A stretch of DNA of 64,000 nucleotides from Verticillium longisporum. Taxonomy: Eukaryota > Ascomycota > Sordariomycetes > Glomerellales > Plectosphaerellaceae. Positions 1 through 9,169 of this stretch are shown piece after piece. The notes beneath the pieces are model-generated. The model saw only the letters and a program-made list of their open reading frames with translations. It ran no database searches and was not told where the DNA came from. The position numbers were made by a program, and so were the translations under genes. Within the stretch, counting starts at the first letter, position 1. Every line of letters begins with the position of its first letter. The stretch is taken from the NCBI GenBank assembly GCA_019188255.1, contig JAETXT010000003.1:186001-250000 (forward strand), read 5' to 3'.

Positions 1-952
1 AGATAATTAACGATTATTAGTTCTATATATTAACTATTCTCTACGATCTCCCCTTCTATTAGCCTAGCGATATCCGCTCCTATAACATCTATTAATATAG
101 AAGTATTTAAGTATTCTAATATTCTCTTCTACTTTTAATATATTCTTAAGCTATATAGATAATATATTAAAAGATTATTCTAATCTTCTTAATATAATCT
201 TTAGCTCTAGGACGCTTTAAACTATTCTTAGAGTATTTATATAGAGATAAATCTCTTCTTTAAATATATAATTAAATATTCTCTAATACTATTAAAGCCT
301 ATTTAAAAAGATCTAGAGAACTTCTATTTATAGCTTTCCTATATTATTAATTTCTATTATTATAGAATAGAATATTATTAAATTCTAATTTATATAATAT
401 TATACTTTATTAATCTCTAAATCGAATTATTATTTAATTATTAAATATATTTAATAGAATCCTATATTCTAGTTTATATATTCTGGGAAGAAAGTTTATA
501 TATACTTTAAAAGTATATTTAGGAAGAGTATATAGAGCTATATATAATAGATTTATAATAATTCGTAAACCTTTATAAAGATATATATATTATTATTAAG
601 GATATTATAAATCTCTATAGAATAATTACTCTCTTTATTTTAAAGTAATATAAATTACTTAATTATAGCTCTATTAATTAATAAATTTATTAATTTATAT
701 AATAATAGAATATAATATTAAATTAATAAATTCTAAATAATATTTAAAAATAAAGTCTTATTTCTTTATAATTAAAGTATAATCTCTTATTAATTAGATT
801 ATTTATTCTATTAATTAAATAACCTTAGAATTAAGGGCTATTAAGGATCTATCCTCTCTATTTATAGTTATCGGATTTAGGATAGTTAAACGTTCCCTAT
901 AAATTAATACTTATCGTTCTCCCTATTTCTCTACTCTTTAAAATACTAAATC
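1..952 (-). mobile_element. RIP-mutated Ty1/copia copy, gag part (left piece, split by the intact element)
   Basis: Read on the minus strand, this AT-rich stretch follows the intact element's gag from about 3015 down to about 2058, with changes that are almost all C-to-T or G-to-A. Runs such as GATCTCCCC and CCTTCT are preserved and TA dinucleotides are in great excess, which is the usual result of RIP. No open frame survives. The copy runs off the left window edge and continues at 7402, on the far side of the intact element. AAATC at 948-952 is one half of the target duplication made by that insertion. Confidence 0.9.
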
Positions 953-1238
953 TGTTGAACCAATATTAGGGGGTTCCCTAGGGCAGTGATCTCGGTAGGG
1001 GATCACCGATATGGTGATCACCGTGGCTGGGATTCACAGCTCTCAGGAGCACGTGAATCACAGCTTACGTGATCGGTGAATCAGATGGGTATATCTGACT
1101 CACGTAGGTAGTGGTAATTCAGAGAGAGATCATCAACTACATCACAAGACTTATATCACCTACCCTACCTATTCAGAGCTCTCAGGCACAGCCAAAGCAT
1201 GAAACGGGGTTCACATAAGCAGTGAAGCCCTCTCAACA
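953..1238 (+). repeat. 5' LTR of intact copia element
   Basis: This 286-bp LTR has termini TGTTGA/TCAACA. It should hold the promoter and polyadenylation signals of the element. It matches 7117-7401 base for base apart from a one-base difference in a G-run. Relatives, all C-to-T decayed, are at 8224-8510, 43464-43752, 45526-45815 and 52764-53053. Confidence 0.96.
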
Positions 1239-1265
1239 CTGATCAGTGTTGCGTTCAACGTAACA
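1237..1265 (+). other. Palindromic segment at LTR/leader junction (primer-binding region)
   Basis: A perfect 12-bp palindrome, CACTGATCAGTG (1237-1248), straddles the LTR end. It is followed by a 19-nt near-perfect dyad (1247-1265, TGTTGCGTT/AACGTAACA arms). Reverse transcription is primed at this point in copia elements. I cannot assign the priming tRNA from the sequence, so the primer-binding site is placed by position only. Confidence 0.5.
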
Positions 1266-1355
1266 CAGAACAGCTAGAGCTGGAAAAGTCAGGATCGATC
1301 CCACGGATAGCAAATTCGCTGTGCGTGAGCTCATCGGTTACACTTTACAAGTGAT

Positions 1356-1476
1356 CGCAAGAGCACCGTTTGCTTTGAGTACTTCAGGACTCTTGTGAGA
1401 GCTTGGTAGCAGGGAAATCCCCTGTTACGTGATCTGTAGGAGCACCGTCTGCTTCGAGTACCTCAGGACTCCTACG
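1356..1476 (+). other. Three consecutive RNA stem-loops in the copia leader
   Basis: SL1 has arms 1356-1363 and 1390-1397 (8 bp) around a 26-nt loop. SL2 has arms 1406-1414 and 1420-1428 (9 bp with one G-U) around the loop AAATC. SL3 has arms 1435-1442 and 1469-1476 (8 bp) around a 26-nt loop. SL1 and SL3 are a direct repeat 79 bp apart. Their loops differ at three positions, all T versus C, and their stems differ by changes that keep pairing: C-G to T-A, A-T to G-C, and two wobble-compatible single changes. The element lies between the LTR and the first ATG, where packaging, dimerisation or translation signals are expected; the function is not known. Confidence 0.7.
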
Positions 1477-1581
1477 CCCAAGATCACCACCTAGGCTATA
1501 TTGCTAGCCACCAAACCCGACAAACGAAGCTCTACGGAACAGTCAATCAGCCGTAGCAGAGCTTCAACAAAATCAGCGACA

Positions 1582-4500
1582 ATGAGCTCCTCGGATCACG
1601 GCAATAGCTCCGTGACAGAGCCAGAGAGCGCTGAAAAGATGCAACAGGAGTTCGACGGCATTCTGGAAGAACTCGGCATATCACGCCTAACGCAGAAGGT
1701 CAGGAAGGGTCTCGATATTGACTTCATCGTTAATGGAGCAGAATCACGGTTCCCTGGATCACTGGATTCGGCATCCGCAGATCTCAAGAGCGCCTGGATC
1801 CTTAAGGCAATGAGCGCATACGGGACCATGAAGGGAGTTCACCTCCTGGAGGCGTTTATCGAAGACTTCCAGGGCTGGACCGAAGAGGACTTTGACTCCT
1901 GCAATACAACGATCACTCGAGCGCTGAAGGTGTATCTAGCAGAGCGCGGGATCCCTCTTCCAGGAGCAGCAAACGCTAAGACGTCGAAGAGACTAGTCCC
2001 AATGCTTTCATGGGAAGAGATGCCCGACGCGACGGAGTCGATCACTGCCGACCGGGATTCAGTGCTCCAAAGAGCAGAGGAACAGCGAGACCAGTGGGAC
2101 GACGAGCAGCAACCCACGGGGAACGCCCAGCTATCCCAAATCCGAAAACTACGAACGGGGAGGACAGATCCCCGACAGCCCCTGGTTCCAGGGTTGTCTG
2201 ATCAACGGAGCAGGCAATCCAGCCAACGAGAGATCACGCCTCAATCGCGAAGAAATGAGACCCCACCCCCAAATGTCACCCAGAACCCACCAGCTTGGTA
2301 CCATGCTCTGCCGCCACACGAATCGGTGAATTCACCGATCGACGGAGCTGTAATCAAGCAATTCGCATCGCTCTGGAACAAGGAGAGCAATTACTCTGGG
2401 GAGACATACGATATCCTTGACGATAAAATGCGTATCTTCACGGACGTTTGCGAACTGCTGCAAATCCGCTATACGCAGCTCCACGCGCTCTTCCCGAGTA
2501 TACTTTCAGGGCGCGCGCAAACTTTCTTCCTAGAGCACATGAACCGGAGCATGGGACTCCGTCAAATGTACCTAGCGATCAAACAACAGTTCGATTCGGA
2601 GATCAACAGAGCACAGTATCATACAGACTGGAGCTCGATGACGTTCCACTCTATAGCGGCAGAAGCTGATAACGCAGGAAAGCCGCGAATGGAAGTTCTC
2701 CAGATCCTTCTGGATAGGCTTCAGCGGTGCCAGAGAGCACTTGGCCCTGCGTTCAAGGAAGAGACTCATCTCTATGTGAACACTCTGAGGGCGGTTCAAG
2801 GCGTCCCAGAGCTGAAGATTGCACTAGCAAGGCCGGAGCGATCTTTCAATGCGCTATCCGCACAGCTCAAGAGCACACTGAAGGTGGAGGAGAACACCAG
2901 AACGCCTGGGCACTTCTACACCGACAGACGTTATGGGAGCGGATATCGCCAAGCCAGTGGAAGGGGAGATCGCAGAGAGCAGTCGGTACGCAGAACCAAT
3001 GATCGTCAGCCATCCAGAATTCGCAAATGCTGGATATGCTCTAAACGAGACTGCAGATCGACGAAGCACTCTCCCGAGGAGCAACAACGTTCGAAAGAGC
3101 AGTGGAAACGCATGCAGGAAGCGCGTGGGGATCAGCGGAAGGGATACCGTCAGTTTTTAACAGCAATGGAACCTGCTGAGAGCTCGGAATCAGACAATCC
3201 CACTTCCGATGAGCTGGGAGCAGACGATGCCTTTGGGTCTGATCCCGAGAGCGAACTGATGAATGCCCATACTGCACACTTCCTAGCAAATGAGTCGTTC
3301 CAACACAGAATCAGGGGGAGCAGTCCGAAGGCTGAAATGACAGCTCCGATAGAGCAGCTCTTCACCCAGTATCAGATCAATAGCACTTCCACGTGGTACG
3401 GCATCATCCCTGATACAGGCGCGGCATCAGTTTCCACAGCAGGAGCTTCACAAACAAGGGCCCTAATAGCCCTAATACCAAGCCTAACAGTCAACAAGCA
3501 GGGAATAGGGGCCAGAGTGAGATTCGGAGCAGGAAATCCCATTTCCACGACGGAGGAGATCACTGTTCCAACGCCAATTGGGAGAATCACGTTCCATATC
3601 GTCCCAACGGATACCCCATTCCTGCTTTGCATCAAGGATATGGACGATCTCGGAGTCTACCTAGACAACACGCGTAACGAGCTGGTAAAGCGCGTTGGGG
3701 AGATCCAGGAGCGTACGCCCATTTTTCGCAAATGGGGCCACCCATGGTTCTTCCTGGATACGAAGACCCATACCAGCTCCGGGATCACATACATGATGGG
3801 GACAGAGAGCGATGGAGCAGCGTTTCTGACAGAAGCAGAGCTCCGACGCATTCACAAGCGGTTCGGTCACCCATCTGTAGAGAAGCTATGGAACCTGCTC
3901 CAGAGAGCAGACCAGGACGTGAATCGGGACGCTCTGGAGCTGATAAACCGCTTCTGCCACCATTGTCAGATCAAAGGGAAGTCCCCGCAACGCTTCAAGT
4001 TTGCCCTGAGGTCAGATATCGACTTCAATTACGAGATTTTGGTCGATATTATGCACTTGGATGGAAAGCCCGTTCTTCATGTGATCGACGCGAGCACAGG
4101 ATTCCAGTCCGCAACTTTCATTCCCAATTTCACAGCTCGCGCGACGTGGGAAGCTCTCAAGAGGTGCTGGTTGGATACATACCTTGGGCCTCCAGACGTC
4201 GTAACTGTTGACGCTGGAACGAACTTTGCCTCCGCAGAGTTCAGGGCAGAGGCACGCCTCCTAGGCATGACCTGCCATCAGATCCCTGTAGAGGCCCATT
4301 GGTCAATCGGCAAGGTTGAGAGCTACCATAAGCCGATACGCAGAGCGTACGAGATCTTGAAGGCAGAGTCTCGCGACACGAGCCTAGAATCGCTGCTTCA
4401 AGGAGCTGTGAAGGCGGTAAACGACACCGCTGGGCCCAACGGATTAGTGCCTACACTGCTCGTATTCGGGGCGATGCCCAGGATCACCGCCAACTCAGCG

Positions 4501-6738
4501 CCCACCGCGACCCAGGCGCAGCGCGCCGAAGCGGTCAATAAGGCGATGGCGGAGCTTCGGCGAATGGTCGCCAAGCGGAAGGTCAATGACGCTCTCAATA
4601 CCCGTAACGGACCAGATACCAAGCAGTTGCTGCCGAGATCGCTGGAGCTGGGAAGCGACGTTCTTGTGTTCCGAGAGCGGGAGAAATGGACCGGTCCCTA
4701 CAAGGTCATATCGGTTTCTGACACGGCGGTCACGGTCGAAATGGTTAACGGCCCAACGGAGTTCAGAGGAACACACGTTAAGCCGTACAACAGATCGCCG
4801 GATCAGCAGACTGGGGAGACAATAGTGGTTCGAACTCCAGAGACCCCAGAACCATTTGAGTACCCAGAGCCAATTCTACCACGACGACGCGGGAGACCCA
4901 GGAAGTCAACAAACGCCACGAATCTGTTACAGGCGGCTTTCACGGATCGCAAGAGCAGTGCGACCGGGACTTCACAGATCGAGCGCCAATTCATTGTCAA
5001 AAGGGAACAGCAGGGGTACGACCTAGCTGTTCAACTACGCAATGAAGGCAGAATAACGACCCCTGGGAAGCCATTTGAACAGTCCGACTGGGAGGAAATC
5101 GACTCACTCCTGGCAGCTGGAGTGATCGTGCCGATCAGGAGATCCGCGTTTCCCAGTGCTAAGATCTTTGGATGCCGGCTTGTAAGAGAGGTGAAAGGCC
5201 TCCCTCAAGCCCCATATGAGAAGTCAAGACTGGTGGTTCAGGGACACAGTGACTGGGAGAAGACAACCCTGCTAACGCAGTCGCCCACGATCATGCGCTG
5301 TAGCCAACGACTGATCCTAGCGATCACCCCAACGCTACAGCAACGTGGCCACCAGTTGATGCTCCGTGATATCAGTCAAGCCTACACCCAGAGCGCTACA
5401 GATCTGTTACGCAACGTTCTCCTGCGCGTTCCCAAGGAGCTACAGCATAGATACCCCGACGGAATCGTCTTCCACGTTGTGAAGCCGCTCTATGGCATCG
5501 CAGAGTCAGGTCTCCATTGGTTTGTAACCTATCAGCGCCACCACAGAGAGCGCCTAAACGCCGTTCCAACGGGCTACGATCCGTGTTTGCTTCTAACCAG
5601 AGCTGGAGAGAGCTTTGGACTGGTCGGAATGCAGACTGACGACACCCTCAACCTCGGAGAGCCCGCGTTCATACAAAAGGAACAAACAGAGCTCGAAAGC
5701 GCTGGCTTCCGGGCAAAGCCTGCTTCCGTCCTTAACGCAGGATCTGACGGCGTCTTCAACGGCTGTATCATCAAAGTTGGAACTGAAGATCTCACGATTC
5801 AACAGAAAGGCCAAGGTGATCGCCTAGAGCTGGTAACCCCAGGGACAGCGAGCTCAGAGCAGGAATACATCGCCCAGAGAGCTCGCGGTGCCTATATTGC
5901 TTCAACCTGTCAACCAGAGGCAGCCTTCGATTTCTCTGTTGCAGCCCAAGCCAAGAACCCACAGGAGGACGACTTTGAACGGCTCAACAAACGCATACAA
6001 TGGCAGATCGCCAACGCAGGCCGTGGCCTGAATTACGTGCGCCTGGATCTCTCAACGGCCCAACTTTACGTATTTGTTGACGGCTCCTTCGCCAACAATA
6101 AGGACCTAAGTTCACAGATCGGATTCGTTGTCCTCCTTGGTAACGAACGTTCCTGCGATCAGGAGAACGCCTTCACGGTGCGCGGCAATATCCTCCATTG
6201 GCAATCCATTAAGTGTAAACGGGTTACGCGTTCAGTTCTGGCTAGCGAGATCTATGGGATGGTTAGCGGCTTCGACGCGGCTTATGTCCTTAAACAGACG
6301 CTCCAAAAGATCTGTAAACGCTTAGAACTGCCGCTCCCACGGATGGTTATCTGCACCGACAGCTACTCGCTCTACCAATGCCTGGTTCAACTGAGCGCGA
6401 CAGCAGAGAAACGCCTAATGATAGATCTCATGGCGTTACGGCAAAGCTACGAAGAACGCGAAGTCGACGAAATTCGTTGGATCGCCGGAGGCGATAACCC
6501 TGCAGATTCAATGACCAAGGGAGCGCCAAACCAGGCACTGGAAGCGCTAGTGAGCTCTAACGAAGTCACAATCAGGATTGAAGGATGGGTCAAACGTCAA
6601 GAAAAGAACAGTCAGGGGGCAAAGGCAATTGATATTAGCAAAAATGCAGCAAAGCCTAAAAACGAGCACCCCAGAAGCAAAAACGACGACCCCGCGATCA
6701 GCAAAACAGCAAAGCAACCGCTCCGCAAAGCGGACTAG
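1582..6738 (+). CDS. Gag-Pol polyprotein of Ty1/copia retrotransposon
   Basis: This 1,718-aa polyprotein makes the particle and copies and integrates the element. The frame opens at 1501 with TTG, but the first ATG is at 1582 and is chosen here. Gag ends with a zinc knuckle spaced C-X2-C-X4-C-X4-H (from residue 483, CWICSKRDC). The protease has DTGA at 611. Integrase has an HHCC region from H758 (HKRFGH, then CHHC) and catalytic D822, D877 and E913, a D,D-35-E spacing. Reverse transcriptase has DISQAY (D1263) and QTDDT (D1353/D1354), where most copia elements carry YVDD. RNase H has FVDGS (D1500), ASEIYG and CTDS. Gag and Pol are in one frame with no stop or frameshift between them, so Gag excess must be reached by another route. 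The lysine-rich tail overlaps no other gene. Confidence 0.95.
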   Translation: MSSSDHGNSSVTEPESAEKMQQEFDGILEELGISRLTQKVRKGLDIDFIVNGAESRFPGSLDSASADLKSAWILKAMSAYGTMKGVHLLEAFIEDFQGWTEEDFDSCNTTITRALKVYLAERGIPLPGAANAKTSKRLVPMLSWEEMPDATESITADRDSVLQRAEEQRDQWDDEQQPTGNAQLSQIRKLRTGRTDPRQPLVPGLSDQRSRQSSQREITPQSRRNETPPPNVTQNPPAWYHALPPHESVNSPIDGAVIKQFASLWNKESNYSGETYDILDDKMRIFTDVCELLQIRYTQLHALFPSILSGRAQTFFLEHMNRSMGLRQMYLAIKQQFDSEINRAQYHTDWSSMTFHSIAAEADNAGKPRMEVLQILLDRLQRCQRALGPAFKEETHLYVNTLRAVQGVPELKIALARPERSFNALSAQLKSTLKVEENTRTPGHFYTDRRYGSGYRQASGRGDRREQSVRRTNDRQPSRIRKCWICSKRDCRSTKHSPEEQQRSKEQWKRMQEARGDQRKGYRQFLTAMEPAESSESDNPTSDELGADDAFGSDPESELMNAHTAHFLANESFQHRIRGSSPKAEMTAPIEQLFTQYQINSTSTWYGIIPDTGAASVSTAGASQTRALIALIPSLTVNKQGIGARVRFGAGNPISTTEEITVPTPIGRITFHIVPTDTPFLLCIKDMDDLGVYLDNTRNELVKRVGEIQERTPIFRKWGHPWFFLDTKTHTSSGITYMMGTESDGAAFLTEAELRRIHKRFGHPSVEKLWNLLQRADQDVNRDALELINRFCHHCQIKGKSPQRFKFALRSDIDFNYEILVDIMHLDGKPVLHVIDASTGFQSATFIPNFTARATWEALKRCWLDTYLGPPDVVTVDAGTNFASAEFRAEARLLGMTCHQIPVEAHWSIGKVESYHKPIRRAYEILKAESRDTSLESLLQGAVKAVNDTAGPNGLVPTLLVFGAMPRITANSAPTATQAQRAEAVNKAMAELRRMVAKRKVNDALNTRNGPDTKQLLPRSLELGSDVLVFREREKWTGPYKVISVSDTAVTVEMVNGPTEFRGTHVKPYNRSPDQQTGETIVVRTPETPEPFEYPEPILPRRRGRPRKSTNATNLLQAAFTDRKSSATGTSQIERQFIVKREQQGYDLAVQLRNEGRITTPGKPFEQSDWEEIDSLLAAGVIVPIRRSAFPSAKIFGCRLVREVKGLPQAPYEKSRLVVQGHSDWEKTTLLTQSPTIMRCSQRLILAITPTLQQRGHQLMLRDISQAYTQSATDLLRNVLLRVPKELQHRYPDGIVFHVVKPLYGIAESGLHWFVTYQRHHRERLNAVPTGYDPCLLLTRAGESFGLVGMQTDDTLNLGEPAFIQKEQTELESAGFRAKPASVLNAGSDGVFNGCIIKVGTEDLTIQQKGQGDRLELVTPGTASSEQEYIAQRARGAYIASTCQPEAAFDFSVAAQAKNPQEDDFERLNKRIQWQIANAGRGLNYVRLDLSTAQLYVFVDGSFANNKDLSSQIGFVVLLGNERSCDQENAFTVRGNILHWQSIKCKRVTRSVLASEIYGMVSGFDAAYVLKQTLQKICKRLELPLPRMVICTDSYSLYQCLVQLSATAEKRLMIDLMALRQSYEEREVDEIRWIAGGDNPADSMTKGAPNQALEALVSSNEVTIRIEGWVKRQEKNSQGAKAIDISKNAAKPKNEHPRSKNDDPAISKTAKQPLRKAD

Positions 6739-7116
6739 GCCTCGGAATCCGAAGAATCCGAGTTTGACTGCTCTGGCGAGTCCCACCAGAGGCAGTCAAA
6801 GAGCCGCAGAGCTGCGGCCCGCCCAGCCGCCTTGCGGTCGGCATTACAAAGACCATCGAGGTCCTTGTTGGGGTCGTCACCCCCTTCGCCTCCTCCTCCT
6901 CGGCGATCGTCAGCATGCCCTTCACGACGGCACGCCACTTTTCCTTATCCTATTCATTGTTCTCCTACTGTTAATTGTTCACTTTAAGGCTGGAAGAGCA
7001 GATCTAACGCGCCGAAGACTGGAGATTGGAAGCGCGTTGGAGCGGCTATCGACCCTAGCGACAGCTCCCAATATTGGTTCTCACGGCTGTTCTATCCACA
7101 AAGAAAAGAGAGCCAG
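6739..7116 (+). other. 3' non-coding region and polypurine tract of intact copia
   Basis: This holds 378 bp after the TAG stop. The purine run AAAGAAAAGAGAG at 7100-7112 precedes the 3' LTR by four bases and is the likely plus-strand primer; the same run is kept in the decayed copy at about 52747-52759. Old copies carry about 1.1 kb more sequence here. Confidence 0.75.
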
Positions 7117-7401
7117 TGTTGAACCAATATTAGGGGTTCCCTAGGGCAGTGATCTCGGTAGGGGATCACCGATATGGTGATCACCGTGGCTGGGATTCAC
7201 AGCTCTCAGGAGCACGTGAATCACAGCTTACGTGATCGGTGAATCAGATGGGTATATCTGACTCACGTAGGTAGTGGTAATTCAGAGAGAGATCATCAAC
7301 TACATCACAAGACTTATATCACCTACCCTACCTATTCAGAGCTCTCAGGCACAGCCAAAGCATGAAACGGGGTTCACATAAGCAGTGAAGCCCTCTCAAC
7401 A
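7117..7401 (+). repeat. 3' LTR of intact copia element
   Basis: This 285-bp LTR is identical to 953-1238 apart from one G fewer in a G-run. It is followed directly by the duplicated target AAATC (7402-7406). Confidence 0.96.
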
Positions 7402-8510
7402 AAATCTTAATTAATAATAATCGATTCTATTATATTAAGTATTTCCTCCTATAAGAATATTAATATTAATCTCTTTAACGTTTTAGTATTTATTACTCCT
7501 AGAAGACGGATCCTATATTCTATTAGATATACCTTTAGTACTCGAATAATTATTATATTATAGGAATTAAAGTCCTCTTTAATCTAGCCCTAGAAGTCTT
7601 CGATAAATGCTTCTAAGAAGTAAACTCCCTTTATAATCCTATATATATTTATTACTTTAAGAATCTAGGTGCTCTTAAGATCTATAGATACTATATTTAA
7701 TAATCTAAAGAACTATAATTCTATTCTATTAATAATAAAGTTAATATCGAGACCCTTCCTAACCTTCTACGTTAAATATAATATACTAAGTTCTTCTAGA
7801 ATATTATCGAACTCCTATTATATCTTTTTAGCGCTCTCTAACTCTATTATAGAGCTATTATTATAATCCGAAGAGCTTATTATCGCTAATTTTATTAAAG
7901 CTCTATTATAGCTAATTAACTATTCTATAGAGCTTCGTTTATTAGGGTTAATAGCTAGTAATATAGCCTAAATAATAAGCTTAAATATAGGAGTCCTAAG
8001 ATACTTAAAGTAGATAATACTCTTATAGATTATATAATAAAGGGTTTCTCTATTATTAAGCTCTTATAAGAGTCCTAAAATATTTAAAGTAAATAATACT
8101 CTTATAATTACTTATAAAGTATAATCGATAAGCTTATATATAGTAAATTTACTATTTATAGGATCGATCTTAACTTCTCTAGCTCTAGCTATTCTATATT
8201 ATATTAAATATAATATTAATTAATATTAAGAGGGCTTTACTATTTATATAAACCCTAATTTATTACTTTAGCTATATTTAAGAGCTCTAAATAGATAAGG
8301 TAGGTAATATAAGACTTATAATTATTATTAATACTATCTCTAAATTACTACTATCTATATAAATTAGATATACCTATCTAATTTACTTATTATATAAGCT
8401 ATAAATTATATACTTCTAAGAGCTATAAATCCTAGCCCTAGTAATTACTATATCGGTGAATCCTATATAGTAATTACTGCTCTAGACGATTCCCTAATAT
8501 TAGTTTAATA
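7402..8510 (-). mobile_element. RIP-mutated Ty1/copia copy, gag start, leader and 5' LTR (right piece)
   Basis: On the minus strand this continues the copy at 1-952 exactly where the intact element interrupts it: it follows the intact gag from about 2057 back to 1582, then the leader (both repeated stem-loop motifs are recognisable near 8000-8110), then the LTR. Changes are C-to-T/G-to-A transitions. The insertion point of the old copy into the Harbinger remnant on its right is 8510/8511. Its other end lies outside the window. Confidence 0.9.
8224..8510 (-). repeat. Decayed 5' LTR of minus-strand copia copy
   Basis: This is the reverse complement of the intact LTR after RIP-type transitions. 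TGTTGA has become TATTAA and TCAACA has become TTTAATA-like ends. Length is about 287 bp. Confidence 0.9.
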
Positions 8511-9169
8511 ATATAGCTAATAATATAGAGAAAAACTAATAGCTTCTATTCTATAGATCGATACTAAGAATTCTAGATAAGATATTACTCCCTAGCCTAG
8601 CTTATAAATACTTAGAATTCCAGCTTTAAGAGCTAGAATATACCTATAAACCTATATTCTAGGCCCTCTAGCTAAGCTATTATAAGCTATTAAGTAACTA
8701 TTGCCTATTTAATTACTTATTATTATAAAGCTTCTCTATAGAATAGTAATAATAGTAATAGGAGGTCGAGGAGAAATAGTAATATTAATATTATTATTTA
8801 ATAGATTTTATTATCTTCTTTATTAATAAACTTAAGCGCTCTGAAAATCGTAGTAAATAATTAAAATAATTCTATTTTAATATAGAAATAGCTTAGAGAA
8901 TAATAATGAAATTAGTTTAATTAACTTACCTAAGCTATTAAGCTTAATAGCTAATTCTTCGCTTAAATAGGCAATTTTTAATAGGAATAGGGGCCCCTAT
9001 TAGCATAGTATATTTATTATATAATATCTAGTTAAACACTAGCCTACTATTCATTTAGTGCAAAACGCCTATTGAATTAGGTAAGGCGTTATAGGTACGG
9101 GCTATATTTTATGCACCTCGATGAACTTTTCAATTCAATTTCAATTCAATGGCTGAGAGGATCAGGGCC
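8511..9169 (-). mobile_element. Right end of a RIP-mutated PIF/Harbinger element
   Basis: This shares structure with 53240-53882: the minus strand reads the same N-terminal transposase segment (for example LLKLEF, then VFLYII, with C/W/Q codons turned to stops), then non-coding DNA, then an inverted terminus. The terminus 9146-9169 matches the island 3 terminus at about 18 of 24 positions and ends GGGCC. The transposase is cut at 8510/8511 by the old minus-strand copia copy. The left half lies outside the window. This is a diverged relative, not a recent duplicate, of the island 3 element. Confidence 0.75.

Larger units (their letters stand above)
953..7401 (+). mobile_element. Intact Ty1/copia LTR retrotransposon, 6.4 kb
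   Basis: LTRs at 953-1238 and 7117-7401 start TGTTGA and end TCAACA. They are identical except for a run of five versus four G near base 25. The element is flanked by a perfect 5-bp duplication AAATC (948-952 and 7402-7406). One Gag-Pol frame has no interruption, and the domain order protease-integrase-reverse transcriptase-RNase H defines Ty1/copia. A polypurine tract lies just before the 3' LTR. The element shows none of the C-to-T decay of its neighbours, so it probably inserted recently and could still be mobile. It lies in the opposite orientation inside a mutated member of its own family. Confidence 0.97.

Noticed and set aside
6578..7144. 188-aa frame overlapping the Gag-Pol end with a hydrophobic stretch (LFLILFIVLLLLIV)
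   Set aside because: It starts without ATG, runs into the 3' LTR and is not kept in the longer old copy. I do not regard it as an env-like gene.
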